Shown here: piece by piece, positions 8,582-17,349 of the stretch
How positions within the stretch are numbered: position 1 is the stretch's first letter
Layout: each line of letters opens with the position of its first letter
Assembly: GCA_016185205.1 (NCBI GenBank)
Contig: JACPOA010000059.1
Span: 30,920 to 94,919 of the forward strand
DNA: 64,000 nucleotides
From: Hyphomicrobiales bacterium
GTDB taxonomy: Bacteria > Pseudomonadota > Alphaproteobacteria > Rhizobiales > Xanthobacteraceae
Direction: 5' to 3'
Program-made: the position numbers and the translations under genes
Notes under the pieces: generated by a model
What the model was told of the DNA's origin: nothing
The model's database searches: none
What the model saw: the letters and a program-made list of their open reading frames with translations, nothing else

Positions 8582-9565
8582 ATGCGCGATTTATTGTCGG
8601 TATTGATCGCCGGTGCCATACTCACCGCACCGGTGGTTTCGCGTGCACAGTCCGCCGCCGATTTTCCGAATCGGCCGATCCGCCTTGTCGTCGGCTTTGC
8701 ACCCGGCGGCGCCACCGACACGCTCGCCCGCCTGCTGACCGGCGCACTTGGTCAGGAACTCGGGCAAACGATCTATGTCGAGAACATCGCCGGCGCCAGC
8801 GGGTTACTCGGCTGGCGTAACGTCGCGGCAGCCACGCCGGATGGCTACACCCTGCTGATGGCGGAGAACGCGGTCGCGATCCGCCCCGGCTTCAAGGACA
8901 TGACGCCGACCTTCGATCCGGTGACGCAACTCGAGGCGGTCGCGTCGGTAGCGCATTCGCCGCTCGCGCTGTGTGTGGCCGGCAATGTGCCGGCCAACAA
9001 CATCAAGGAACTGATCGCGCTGTCGCGTTCGACGGATAAGAAACTGAACTACGCGTCGGCGGGGTCCGGGTCGGTCGCCCAGCTGGTCTGGGAAGTCGTC
9101 AAGGACGGCGCCAAGATCGAAGCGGTCAACGTCCCCTATCGCGGCGGCGGACCGGCCATGGCCGCCATCATCGCCGGGCAAGTCGACATGATCATGGCCT
9201 CCAGCCAAGTGGCCAAGCCTTTGGTCGAGGACAAGCGGATCAAGGCCCTGGCCGTCACCGGCAAGCAGCGCTCGCCGGCCCTGCCGGACGTGCCGACCTT
9301 GGCCGAGGCCGGCATCCAGACCGCCGACGTCGATTTGCAGTTCTGGTTCGGCGTGTTCGGCCCGAAAGGCTTGCCAGCCGACGTGAAGGGGAAGCTGGAG
9401 AAGGCCATCCAAAAGGCGCTGCAATCGCCCGCCGTTCGCGAGCGCTTGGCCGTCCTCGACATCACGCCGGAATTCGGACCCGGGGCGGTGCTGCTGACGC
9501 TGCTGCAGAATGAGATCAAGAACTGGAAAACCTTTATCGAGGCCAAAGGCCTCACGGCGAATTAA
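8582..9565 (+). CDS. Tripartite tricarboxylate transporter substrate-binding protein (Bug/TctC)
   Basis: 327 residues with an N-terminal signal peptide cleaved after about residue 23 (VVSRAQS). The Bug signatures are clear: YP/FPNRPIRLVVGFAPGG at about 28-45, YVENIAGASG, and DGYTLLM near residue 95. These periplasmic proteins capture carboxylates, often aromatic or dicarboxylic acids. No TctA/TctB membrane genes are nearby, which is normal for the expanded Bug family in Betaproteobacteria and Hyphomicrobiales. GAGGAAA precedes the ATG. A hydrolase follows 9 bases later and is probably co-transcribed, so the ligand may be an ester or amide product or substrate. Confidence 0.93.
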   Translation: MRDLLSVLIAGAILTAPVVSRAQSAADFPNRPIRLVVGFAPGGATDTLARLLTGALGQELGQTIYVENIAGASGLLGWRNVAAATPDGYTLLMAENAVAIRPGFKDMTPTFDPVTQLEAVASVAHSPLALCVAGNVPANNIKELIALSRSTDKKLNYASAGSGSVAQLVWEVVKDGAKIEAVNVPYRGGGPAMAAIIAGQVDMIMASSQVAKPLVEDKRIKALAVTGKQRSPALPDVPTLAEAGIQTADVDLQFWFGVFGPKGLPADVKGKLEKAIQKALQSPAVRERLAVLDITPEFGPGAVLLTLLQNEIKNWKTFIEAKGLTAN

Positions 9566-9574
9566 AGGGTTTTC

Positions 9575-10726
9575 ATGAACCGTGGGCCGTGGATCGATCA
9601 TTTCGGCGATAATTTTCTCTGGTCGAACGCGACCCTGATCCTGAAGGGCATGGCGCCCTATGGCGTGGTTTCGCTCGAGGAGATCGACCGCGTCTGCGAG
9701 AAGCTGCGGGTACGGCAAAACGAACCGCAGGCCTGGCGGGAAGAATGGCGCGCCATGGGCGAACTGGTCGAACGCCGCGCCGATGCGGCGCTCGCCCAGG
9801 GTCACAAGATCACCGCCGGCGATTACTATCTGCGCGCCGGCATCTATCACTACAACGCCGAGCGCTTCATCTCACCGGGCCCGGAAAAGCGGGCGCAGGG
9901 TGAGAAGGCCTATCATTGCTGGCACACCGGCATTCGTCTGCGCGAGCCGACGATCGAATTCGTCGAGGTGCCTTACGAGGAAACCACGCTGCCGGCGCTG
10001 TTCATGAAGGCGTCCGCTACGCGCCCGGCGCCGACGGTCGTGGTCGTCAACGGCATGGACAACGCCAAGGAGATGAGCATCTTCTTTGCCGGCCGCGAGT
10101 TCGCGCGCCGCGGCTTCAACACGCTGGCGCTCGACGGCCCCGGCATGGGCGAGACACGGCGCATCCGCGACATGCCGAGCCGCTACGACTACGAAGTGCC
10201 CGGCACGGCTGCCTTCGACTATCTCGCCAAGCGCCCGGATGTCGACGCCAGGCGCATCGCCATCTTCGGCTACAGCTTCGGCGGCTATTACTCCTCGCGC
10301 ATCGCAGCCTTCGAAAAGCGCTATGCCGCTTGTGTCGCGTTGTCCGCGCTACATTGGGATCTGGCCGATTGGCAGGAAAAGATCAGGCAGAAAAACGCCA
10401 GTTCCCCTACCACGGTGGCGCAATCGAATTTCCAGTTCCGCTGGGTGGTCGGCGCCGAAACGGCGGAAGACGGCATCGCCATTGCCAAGAAATTCAGCCT
10501 GAAGGACGTGGCCAAGAACATCACCTGCCCGTTCCTCGTCACCCATGGCGGCAACGACCGGGTGGTGCCGGTCGAGAATGCCCAGAAGCTCTATGATGCG
10601 GTCGGATCGACCAACAAGACCATCAAGATCTTCAACACTGAGGAAGGCGGCGCCGAGCACGCCCATGTCGATAACCGCCAGGTCGGTATCGATTTCGCCG
10701 CCGACTGGCTGGAAGACCAAATGTAA
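9575..10726 (+). CDS. Alpha/beta hydrolase, FrsA/dihydroxypseudooxynicotine-hydrolase-like
   Basis: 383 residues. A helical N-terminal region of about 130 residues precedes the hydrolase core, as in the 2,6-dihydroxypseudooxynicotine hydrolase and FrsA-like esterases. The nucleophile elbow is GYSFGG (Ser near residue 232). The likely acid lies in THGGNDRVVP and the His in EHAHVD near the end. No signal peptide, so it is cytoplasmic. It probably cleaves a C-C, ester or amide bond in a small carboxylate delivered via the Bug protein encoded 9 bases upstream; the substrate cannot be deduced. Confidence 0.85.
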   Translation: MNRGPWIDHFGDNFLWSNATLILKGMAPYGVVSLEEIDRVCEKLRVRQNEPQAWREEWRAMGELVERRADAALAQGHKITAGDYYLRAGIYHYNAERFISPGPEKRAQGEKAYHCWHTGIRLREPTIEFVEVPYEETTLPALFMKASATRPAPTVVVVNGMDNAKEMSIFFAGREFARRGFNTLALDGPGMGETRRIRDMPSRYDYEVPGTAAFDYLAKRPDVDARRIAIFGYSFGGYYSSRIAAFEKRYAACVALSALHWDLADWQEKIRQKNASSPTTVAQSNFQFRWVVGAETAEDGIAIAKKFSLKDVAKNITCPFLVTHGGNDRVVPVENAQKLYDAVGSTNKTIKIFNTEEGGAEHAHVDNRQVGIDFAADWLEDQM

Positions 10727-10739
10727 TCAAAGGGTTGAA

Positions 10740-10816
10740 TGGTCGGGGCAGCAGGATTCGAACCTGCGACCTTCTGGTCCCAAACCAGACGCGCTACCAG
10801 ACTGCGCTATGCCCCG
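10740..10816 (-). tRNA. tRNA-Pro (anticodon UGG)
   Basis: A 77-base cloverleaf on the minus strand. The acceptor stem CGGGGCA pairs with TGCCCCG and is followed by the discriminator A and an encoded CCA. The anticodon loop is TTTGGGA (anticodon TGG), and the T arm contains GGTTCGAATCC. It converges with the hydrolase gene ending at 10726. No phage attachment duplication was noticed nearby. Confidence 0.97.
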
Positions 10817-10882
10817 GGAATGTGTATTTCGGGTTGGTACACGCTTGCGCCAAAACCAGCAAGCAAGACCCGCAAGCGAGCT

Positions 10883-11347
10883 TCAGCGCCCTCTGAAGAT
10901 CGGATGCGCCACCCGGTCGCCAGGCGCAATGCCGAGCTTGCGGGCGGTTCCGCCGATCACTTCCAGCACCGCGCGCACCGGCCCGCCGGACGGGACCATT
11001 TTCGTCGACAGTGGCTCGGTATTCTCGGCAATGCGCAGGATCCGCCCATCGCCGCGGATGAAGATCATGTCGAGCGGGATGTAGGTGTTCTGCATCCAGA
11101 AGGAGACTTCCTGGTCGCGGTGGAAGTCGAACAGCATCCCCCGGCCCTCGGGGAGTTCCTTGCGGTACATCAGGCCTTTCGCCCGATCGGTGTCGTTGTC
11201 GACGAGTTCGACCGCGAAGGCGTGCACGCCGGTCTTGCTGGCGATCTCAACCGTCTGCAGGCGAGTTTGAGAATTTGCCGGCCGCACCGGTCCGACGGCC
11301 GCGAGCAGTCCAATGAGTACGAGGGCGGTCCACTGTAAAACGCGCAT
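10883..11347 (-). CDS. DUF192 family secreted protein
   Basis: 154 residues from ATG 11347, chosen because it begins directly with a signal sequence (MRVLQWTALVLIGLLAAVG). The mature part is a DUF192/COG1430 domain: DRAKGLMYRKELPEGRGMLF, then FWMQNTYIPLDMIFI, then a C-terminal strand with VLEVIGGTARKLGI. The family's function is unknown; it is a small beta-barrel exported to the periplasm. It lies downstream of the cold-shock gene on the same strand (64 bases), an arrangement I associate with related genomes. Confidence 0.92.
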   Translation of the reverse strand: MRVLQWTALVLIGLLAAVGPVRPANSQTRLQTVEIASKTGVHAFAVELVDNDTDRAKGLMYRKELPEGRGMLFDFHRDQEVSFWMQNTYIPLDMIFIRGDGRILRIAENTEPLSTKMVPSGGPVRAVLEVIGGTARKLGIAPGDRVAHPIFRGR

Positions 11348-11411
11348 GACTTCGCCTTTACGCGCACGCCAAGCCAGCGGCAATGGGAAAATCGGCGAAA
11401 CCGGCCGCAGA

Positions 11412-12011
11412 TCAGTGCGAGGCCAAACCGATCGGACCGCCGTCCGGATGAACCTCGGCCGCCATCAGGCCCTTCGGCCCCGGCCCGAACCGCACCAGCA
11501 CCGTCTGGCCCGGCCGCAGTTCGGCCAGCCCGTAGCGGCGCAGCGTTTCCATGTGCACGAAAATGTCCGGCGTGCCCTCGCCGCGGGTGAGGAATCCAAA
11601 GCCGCGCAAGCGGTTGAACCATTTCACCTGGGCGCGCTCGAGTCCGCTGGTCGGCGTGACCGTGACGTGGGTGCGCGGTGGCGGCATTTGCGCCGGGTGC
11701 ACCGCAGTGGTCTCGTCCATCGACAGAACACGGAAGGCCTGCAAGCCCTTGGGGCGTTGCAACACCTCGCATACCACCCGCGCGCCCTCATAGGCGGTCT
11801 GGAAGCCGTCGCGGCGCAGGCAGGTCACATGCAGCAGCACGTCCGGCATACCGTTATCGGGGATGATGAAACCGAAACCCTTGGCGACGTCGAACCATTT
11901 GATGACGCCGGTCATCTCAATGAGGGTACCGGTCTCGTCGATGAGTTCTCTGACCGCTTCCGATCGGAGATTGGTCCCAGGCATTTTTGATTCAACCCCG
12001 TCTGACGCCAT
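11412..12011 (-). CDS. Twin cold-shock-domain protein
   Basis: 199 residues with two CspA-type domains. The first, at about 33-100, has GVIKWFDVAKGFGFI and VLLHVTCL. The second, at about 130-195, has QVKWFNRLRGFGFLT and DIFVHMETL. Both keep the RNP1 (KGFGFI / RGFGFL) and RNP2-like aromatic strands, with a Pro/Thr-rich linker between. Such double-CSD proteins are typical of alphaproteobacteria and bind single-stranded RNA or DNA. The second domain's C-terminal (GPKGLMAAEV) repeats the layout of the first (RPKGLQAFRV), so the gene arose by internal duplication. Confidence 0.95.
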   Translation of the reverse strand: MASDGVESKMPGTNLRSEAVRELIDETGTLIEMTGVIKWFDVAKGFGFIIPDNGMPDVLLHVTCLRRDGFQTAYEGARVVCEVLQRPKGLQAFRVLSMDETTAVHPAQMPPPRTHVTVTPTSGLERAQVKWFNRLRGFGFLTRGEGTPDIFVHMETLRRYGLAELRPGQTVLVRFGPGPKGLMAAEVHPDGGPIGLASH

Positions 12012-12152
12012 GACGATACGCGCCGTCGCATTTCGGGCGCCTCTTCAAGGACGCTTCAACGAATCTGTGAAATCAAGATAACACCGGCCTTTGAACCGCA
12101 AAGTGCAAAATGTGCTTGCACACAGGCTGTGCACAGCGGAAAGCCTTGCGAA

Positions 12153-12932
12153 TCAGAGGTCAATGAAGGGTGCCAGCGAGTCGCCGATGTCGTTACGCAC
12201 CACCAGATCGGCCAGTTCGTCGAACTCGGTCGGCTCGCGATTGATGATGACGAGAGCGGCGCCGTTGCGTTTCGCCATCAACGGAAATCCCGCCGCCGGC
12301 CACACTACCAGCGAGGAGCCGACGGCGAGAAACAGATCGCAGCTCTTCGACAACTGCTCGGCGCGCTGCATGGCATCGGCCGGCATCGACTGTCCGAACG
12401 AGACGGTCGCGGTCTTGATGAAGCCGCCGCAGCGGCAATCCGGAACATGCTGGCCGTTGGCGTCGAATTGCTCCTTCACCCAGGGCAGTTCGTAGCGTTG
12501 TGCGCATTCCAGACAGGTGGCGTAGGTCGTATTGCCGTGCAATTCGACGACATCGTCTGGCGGGATGCCGGAGTCCTGATGCAGATTGTCGATATTCTGC
12601 GTGACCAGGGCCGGAACCTTGCCGGCGCGGTAAAGCGAGGCGAGCGCGCGATGACCGCGGCCCGGTTTCGCCTTAGCAAAACTCTCCTGCATGACGAAAC
12701 GCCGCCGCCAGGCCTCGTTGCGCATCTCGCGGCTGGTCATGAAGGCGTCGAACGGGATCGGCTGGTTCTTGCTCCACAGGCCGCCGGGCGAGCGGAAATC
12801 GGGAATGCCGCATTCCGTGGAAATCCCGGCGCCGGTGAAGGGCACGATGGCGCGCGCGCCTTCGATCAGGTCGCGCAGGCTGGCAATCGCGGATTCAAGA
12901 TCGGGAGCGATCATTGCTATATAATGGCTCAA
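12153..12932 (-). CDS. Sir2-family NAD-dependent protein deacetylase
   Basis: 259 residues from ATG 12932; ATG 12914 (MIAPDLESA) is an alternative. Sirtuin motifs are complete: [16 protein letters not shown] near residue 32, TQNIDNLH near 112, the catalytic His in ELHGN, a four-Cys zinc site (CLEC and CRC), and [13 protein letters not shown] with INREPT for NAD binding. The enzyme removes acyl groups from lysines using NAD and releases nicotinamide and O-acyl-ADP-ribose. It is divergent from the glyoxalase gene with only 37 bases between starts, so the promoters overlap. Confidence 0.94.
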   Translation of the reverse strand: MSHYIAMIAPDLESAIASLRDLIEGARAIVPFTGAGISTECGIPDFRSPGGLWSKNQPIPFDAFMTSREMRNEAWRRRFVMQESFAKAKPGRGHRALASLYRAGKVPALVTQNIDNLHQDSGIPPDDVVELHGNTTYATCLECAQRYELPWVKEQFDANGQHVPDCRCGGFIKTATVSFGQSMPADAMQRAEQLSKSCDLFLAVGSSLVVWPAAGFPLMAKRNGAALVIINREPTEFDELADLVVRNDIGDSLAPFIDL

Positions 12933-12969
12933 GTCCGGGCGGCCGCCCGTCGTTCATGAGGTTTCCCCC

Positions 12970-13425
12970 ATGAGATATCTGCACACCATGCTGCGCGTGC
13001 GCAATCTGGATGCCGCGCTCGATTTCTATTGCAACAAGCTCGGCCTCAAGGAAAGCCGCCGCCGGGTGGACGAGAAGAACCGCTACACGCTGGTGTTCCT
13101 GATCGCGCCCGGCGACGCGGCGCTGGTCGAGACTAGCAAGAAATCCGGCCGGCCCGGGCTGGAAGTGGAACTGACCTATAATTGGGACAGCGAGGACTAC
13201 GGCGAGGCGCGCTATTTCGGCCACCTCGCCTATGAGGTCGACGACATCTACGCCACCTGCGCGGCGCTGATGAAGGCAGGCGTCACCATCAACCGTCCGC
13301 CGCGCGACGGCGTCATGGCCTTCGTGCGCTCGCCCGATCGGCATTCGATCGAACTGCTGCAAAAGGGCAGCGCGCTATCGCCGCAGGAACCATGGAAATC
13401 GATGCCCAATACGGGAAAATGGTAG
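12970..13425 (+). CDS. gloA: Lactoylglutathione lyase (glyoxalase I)
   Basis: 151 residues, one VOC-fold protein with two babbab modules. The expected metal ligands are visible: His5 (RYLHTMLRV), Glu in [10 protein letters not shown], His in [10 protein letters not shown] and Glu in [28 protein letters not shown] is the standard opening. It isomerises the hemithioacetal of methylglyoxal and glutathione to lactoylglutathione. The C-terminal extension ([11 protein letters not shown]) is typical of proteobacterial GloA. Confidence 0.93.
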   Translation: MRYLHTMLRVRNLDAALDFYCNKLGLKESRRRVDEKNRYTLVFLIAPGDAALVETSKKSGRPGLEVELTYNWDSEDYGEARYFGHLAYEVDDIYATCAALMKAGVTINRPPRDGVMAFVRSPDRHSIELLQKGSALSPQEPWKSMPNTGKW

Positions 13426-13484
13426 CGAGGTCCTCCCGTTCGCTTGCTGCTGGCAGGGAAGCACTTTATACGTCGCCAAATTCT

Positions 13485-13560
13485 GCGCCCTTCGTCTAGA
13501 GGCCTAGGACACCGCCCTTTCACGGCGGTAACAGGGGTTCGAATCCCCTAGGGCGCGCCA
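13485..13560 (+). tRNA. tRNA-Glu (anticodon UUC)
   Basis: A 76-base cloverleaf. The acceptor GCGCCCT pairs with AGGGCGC, followed by discriminator G and encoded CCA. The anticodon stem-loop is CCGCC-CTTTCAC-GGCGG with anticodon TTC, and the T arm contains GGTTCGAATCC. It starts 59 bases after gloA. Confidence 0.97.
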
Positions 13561-13725
13561 TTGCTTGTCGGTCACGCCAATGTGACGCGCGGGAACGCTC
13601 ATGGCAGCTATGCGAATAGTTGCTGCGCTGCACCCATAATTTAACGTAGAAATTATAGGCCGGGCAGATCGTTGTAGGTATATTGGCGTTGTCCTGCAAC
13701 AAGCTCTTCACAGGAGCGTCAGGCC

Positions 13726-13869
13726 ATGATGAAAACCAAAAATGTGGTGGCGGCGTTGCGGCGCGATGTGACGTTCGTCGGCAATGCCGTGGTCGCGGTC
13801 GTCTTCATCTGCTTTGCCAGCCTCGCACTGGCGGCGGCGCTGCTCGACCTGCTGTCGATCCGGCATTAG
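13726..13869 (+). CDS. Small single-pass membrane protein
   Basis: A 47-residue frame (MMKTKNVVAALRRD ... SIRH) with a good ribosome-binding site, AGGAG, about 10 bases upstream of the double ATG. A basic N-terminal segment is followed by one hydrophobic helix of about 25 residues (AVVAVVFICFASLALAAALL) and a short polar tail, so topology is likely cytoplasmic N-terminus. Small proteins like this are common in Hyphomicrobiales and usually unannotated; function unknown. A palindromic repeat begins 20 bases after the stop. Confidence 0.65.
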   Translation: MMKTKNVVAALRRDVTFVGNAVVAVVFICFASLALAAALLDLLSIRH

Positions 13870-13889
13870 GCATTCACGCGTCGTTTTTG

Positions 13890-13938
13890 GCGCGTGATCT
13901 GTTCCGAAAACCGGTTCCCACTTTTCGGGATCACGCGC
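13890..13938. repeat. GCGCATGATC-type palindrome, short form
   Basis: A 49-base copy with ends GCGCGTGATC and GATCACGCGC and core CCGAAAACCGGTTCCCACTT. Compensating changes (GTGATC/GATCAC instead of ATGATC/GATCAT) keep the ends complementary. The stop codon of epmB lies inside the element. Confidence 0.9.
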
Positions 13939-14989
13939 TTGGCGGATAAGCGTGCCGCTGCCCATTGTAGTCCTCGATCACGACACGCTCGCTGCCGTTG
14001 CTACCCGTGCGCGCGAGATAATTCGGCCCGATCGGTGATTTGCCGTGGCCGCCCGGAATATCGAGCACGTAAGTCGGCTGGCATAGGCCCGACAGGCGCC
14101 CGCGAAGGCGGCGCACCAAATCTTGTCCGCGCGCAATGTCGGTGCGCAGATGCGCGGTGCCTGGCGCCAGATCCGCGTGGTGCAAATAATACGGCTTGAT
14201 CCGGCATTCGACCAAGGCTCGCATCAGCGCGGCGAGCACTTCCTCGCTGTCGTTGACACCGGCCAGCAGCACCGTTTGCGCCAGCAGCGGAATGCCGGCA
14301 TTGGCCATCCGTGCACAGGCCGCGCGCGCTTGCGGCGTCAACTCGCGCGCATGATTGACGTGCACGGCCACGTAAGTCGGCTTGCCCTTGAGCTTGATGG
14401 CGCGCACCAAATCGGGCGCGATGCGCGCCGGATCGGCGATCGGCACGCGGGTATGGATGCGCACGACCTTGACGTGCTCAATTGCGCCAAGCTCCTGCAT
14501 GACCGCGCGCAAGCGGCGCGCGGAGAGCACCAGCGGATCGCCGCCGGTGAGGATCACTTCCCAGACTTGCGAATGAGTCCGGATGTAATCGAGCGCGGCG
14601 TCGAGCGCTTGCGCCGACAGCGCGTTCGGTTTGTCGGGACCGACCATTTCGCGCCGGAAGCAGAACCGGCAATAAACCGCGCAGACATGCGTGAGCTTGA
14701 GCAGCACACGGTCGGGATAGCGATGCACGATGCCCTCGACCGGCGAATGCGCGTCGTCGCCGATCGGATCGTTCAGTTCTTGCGGCTGGTGCTCGAGCTC
14801 GGCCGCGTCCGGCACGAACTGGCGCGCGATCGGATCTTTGGTGTCGCTCGCATCGATCAATGCGGCGAGCGTTGGCGGCAATGCCACCGCGTAGCGCGCG
14901 GCGACTTGCTCCACTGCGTCGCGCTCGGTCGGCGCGATCAGGCTTTGATCGCAGAGTTGCGTGGCGTTGCGAAGTGTCTGTCTCGTCAT
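13931..14989 (-). CDS. epmB: EF-P beta-lysylation protein, lysine 2,3-aminomutase-like
   Basis: 352 residues of the KamA/EpmB radical-SAM family. The iron-sulfur motif CAVYCRFCFRR (CxxxCxxC) is at about residue 113, followed by EVILTGGDPL and the C-terminal zinc/PLP region (KPYYLHH, GLCQPTYVLDIPGGHGK). EpmB converts alpha-lysine to beta-lysine, which EpmA attaches to elongation factor P. The reading frame starts 4 bases inside the end of epmA (ATGA overlap), and efp is divergent, so the role in EF-P modification rather than lysine fermentation is well supported. The stop sits within a dispersed palindrome. Confidence 0.94.
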   Translation of the reverse strand: MTRQTLRNATQLCDQSLIAPTERDAVEQVAARYAVALPPTLAALIDASDTKDPIARQFVPDAAELEHQPQELNDPIGDDAHSPVEGIVHRYPDRVLLKLTHVCAVYCRFCFRREMVGPDKPNALSAQALDAALDYIRTHSQVWEVILTGGDPLVLSARRLRAVMQELGAIEHVKVVRIHTRVPIADPARIAPDLVRAIKLKGKPTYVAVHVNHARELTPQARAACARMANAGIPLLAQTVLLAGVNDSEEVLAALMRALVECRIKPYYLHHADLAPGTAHLRTDIARGQDLVRRLRGRLSGLCQPTYVLDIPGGHGKSPIGPNYLARTGSNGSERVVIEDYNGQRHAYPPSA

Positions 14990-16041
14990 TGTCGCTGCTC
15001 CAAATCCACCACCGGCGCCCAGATCACCTGCTCGATGCGGCTCGCTCCGGTCGCCAGCATCGCCAGCCGGTCGAAGCCGAGTGCGATGCCGCTCGATCGC
15101 GGCATCTGTTCGAGCGCCGCCAGGAAATCCTCGTCCACCGGATAGCTCTCGCCGTGGATGCGCTGCTTCTCCGCCATCGCGGCGGCAAAGCGCGCGCGCT
15201 GCTCGGTGACATCGGTGAGTTCGCCAAATGCATTGGCGAGTTCCACCCCGCAGGCATAGAGCTCGAAGCGTTCGGCCACCTTGTCGCTGCCGGGTTTCGC
15301 CCGCGCCAGCGCCGCCAGCGGCAGCGGGTACTCATATAAGAGAGTCGCCCGGCCAATGCCGAGCCGCGGCTCGACCCGCTCGGCCAGAATACGGCTGAAG
15401 ATGTCACCCCAGGTGTCGTCGGCCGCGATGGCGACGCCGGCCTTGCCCGCCGCACCCGCGAGCGCCGCGCGATCGCCCTGCCCGTTGCTGACCGTCGCCA
15501 GCAGATCGATTTCGGCGTGGCGCGCGAAGGCTTCCGCCACGGTGAGCCGCTCGGGCGCGGCCAATGGGTCGATGGTCCTGCCGCGAAAGCTGAACTCCTT
15601 CGCACCCACGGCGCGCGCGGCCTCGGCGATGAGCGCCGCGCAGTCGTCCATCAGGGCCTCGTAGGGCTCGTCGGCGCGATACCATTCCAGCATGGTGAAC
15701 TCGGGATGATGCAGCGCTCCCCTTTCCCGGTTGCGGAACACGCGGGCGAAATCGAAAATGCGCCTCTCGCCGGCGGCCAACAGTTTCTTGCAGGCGAATT
15801 CCGGCGAGGTGCGCAGGTAGAGGGGGTGGCGCTCCCCGCCGGGGCCGATCAGGTCGCTGGCGAAGGCATGCAGATGGGTCTCGTTACCGGGCGAGACCTG
15901 TAGGGCCGCGGTTTCCACCTCGATGAAATCGCGGGCCGCGAACCAGGCCCTGATAGCCGCCGCGATGCGGCCCCGCTTGATGAGATGCGGCCGGCGGGCG
16001 GCATGGATGCCGGGCAGCCAGAACGGCGGGCTTTTTGGCAC
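14986..16041 (-). CDS. epmA: EF-P--(R)-beta-lysine ligase (GenX/PoxA)
   Basis: 351 residues forming only the catalytic core of class II lysyl-tRNA synthetase, without the N-terminal anticodon-binding domain. Motif 2 is [20 protein letters not shown] near residue 105 and motif 3 is [12 protein letters not shown] near residue 325. EpmA activates beta-lysine and transfers it to a lysine of EF-P. It is the first gene of an epmA-epmB operon, divergent from efp with about 100 bases between start codons. Confidence 0.95.
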   Translation of the reverse strand: MPKSPPFWLPGIHAARRPHLIKRGRIAAAIRAWFAARDFIEVETAALQVSPGNETHLHAFASDLIGPGGERHPLYLRTSPEFACKKLLAAGERRIFDFARVFRNRERGALHHPEFTMLEWYRADEPYEALMDDCAALIAEAARAVGAKEFSFRGRTIDPLAAPERLTVAEAFARHAEIDLLATVSNGQGDRAALAGAAGKAGVAIAADDTWGDIFSRILAERVEPRLGIGRATLLYEYPLPLAALARAKPGSDKVAERFELYACGVELANAFGELTDVTEQRARFAAAMAEKQRIHGESYPVDEDFLAALEQMPRSSGIALGFDRLAMLATGASRIEQVIWAPVVDLEQRQ

Positions 16042-16140
16042 GTTTACCTCGACCGCGGGACCGGCGGGAAGGACTGGCGTCGCGCGAGAAGATCGCTATG
16101 GTGCGGCGCGAAACCCGCCCCCCACTCAAGGATTGTTATC

Positions 16141-16707
16141 GTGAAGGTCATCGCTAGCCAGCTCCGCAAAGGAAATATCGTCGATCTCGACGGTAAGCTC
16201 TATGTCGTCCTCAACGCGGAAAATTTCCATCCCGGCAAGGGCACCCCCACCACCCAGGTCGATATGCGCCGGATTTCCGACGGCGTGAAGACCCAGATGC
16301 GCTACAAAACCACCGACGGCGTCGAGCGCGCCCATGTCGAGGACATGGAGTTCTCCTACCTCTACCAGGACGGCGACGGCTTCCATTTCATGAACGACGC
16401 GACCTACGACCAGGTCACCCTGCAGGCCGACATCATCGGCGATCAGGCGGTCTACCTGCAGGAAGGCATGAAGGTTCAGCTCGCGATCCACGAGGGCGCC
16501 GCGGTGTCCATCACCTTGCCGCAGAAGGTGACGCTCGAGATCAAGGAAACCGAGCCGGCCATGAAGGGGCAGACCGCCTCGGGTTCGTTCAAGCCGGCGA
16601 TCCTGTCGAACGGCGTGCGCATCATGGTGCCCACCCATATCGTCGCCGGCACCCGCGTGGTGGTGATGACCGCCGATAACTCCTATGTCGAGCGGGCGAA
16701 GGATTGA
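16141..16707 (+). CDS. efp: Elongation factor P
   Basis: 188 residues from a GTG start at 16141, chosen because [14 protein letters not shown] is the standard EF-P opening and AAGGA lies upstream; longer in-frame extensions overlap epmA. The KOW/OB/OB three-domain order is evident. The modifiable lysine is Lys33 in the HPGKG loop, the target of EpmA. EF-P relieves ribosome stalling at consecutive prolines. Having efp, epmA and epmB together makes the lysylation pathway complete here except for the optional hydroxylase EpmC, which I do not see. Confidence 0.96.
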   Translation: MKVIASQLRKGNIVDLDGKLYVVLNAENFHPGKGTPTTQVDMRRISDGVKTQMRYKTTDGVERAHVEDMEFSYLYQDGDGFHFMNDATYDQVTLQADIIGDQAVYLQEGMKVQLAIHEGAAVSITLPQKVTLEIKETEPAMKGQTASGSFKPAILSNGVRIMVPTHIVAGTRVVVMTADNSYVERAKD

Positions 16708-17349
16708 GGCGCTTTGCTGTCGTCCCTGCCTTCGCGGGGACGATACCGAGTGCATCGTTGCGCGCCCGCTCTTCCGATTCAGTTTTCAAACAGCCCGCCT
16801 TCGCTGCACTTCGGCGCGGCAAGCCGCGCAGACGTGCGCCATCGCCCGTATTCTTTGCGGCGCCGGGTACGCCGTAACCCTTCTTCGTCCCCCTCAACGA
16901 TGAGGGGATGGCGCGCCGAGTTCGGCGCAGCCTTAACAATGCACGCACCGTTACCGGTGACGTGCGGGCGCCTCTCGGCGCGCCACCCGAGCAATTGGGC
17001 CCGGGCTTATTTGCGGACGTTCTCCTTACGACGCCGGGCCGCGCTTTCGGGCGAGCGTAGGTATGCCCCACCCGTCAGCGAGCTCCTCGCGGCGGGTCAT
17101 AATGCCCGCGGGCGGAGGCCGGCGCCGCCCGGGGGTTAGGGGGTACGTTCGTCCCCTGCCCGCAGGCGCCGCATCCGGCCCCACTTCAAGACGCCTCATG
17201 AAGCGCCCCTCGAAGGACCGGACGCGATCAATATAAGGGCGCCGGAAAGGGCGAGGATAAGTTTTTTTTCAAAGGCGATTTTGTAAGCGGCGCGCGCACT
17301 TAGCTGTCGGATCAGTTTCGTTACGTTTTTTTGCGCGCGGCGTCAGCCG
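16708..17349. other. 640-base intergenic region made of dispersed repeats
   Basis: No credible gene. It begins with a small hairpin (TCGTCCC ... GGGGACGA around 16720-16744). From about 16890 to 17100 it contains several GC-rich inverted repeats; translated backwards, part near 17000-17075 gives the Arg-rich phrase SPESAARRRKENVRK, which I recall as a recurrent false protein from a repeat family in Bradyrhizobium-type genomes. The last 130 bases are more AT-rich, with poly-T runs (17262-17269, 17326-17331). No RNA gene was recognised. Confidence 0.55.

Noticed and set aside
10740..13560. tRNA-Pro and tRNA-Glu as integration sites of the phage remnant.
   Set aside because: No integrase, and no repeated tRNA 3' end was noticed near either gene or the remnant at 2.6-6.5 kb.
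16890..17100. A possible structured RNA or CRISPR-like array in the gap after efp.
   Set aside because: Inverted repeats are irregular, without equal spacers or a recognisable RNA fold; they resemble dispersed repeats of related genomes.
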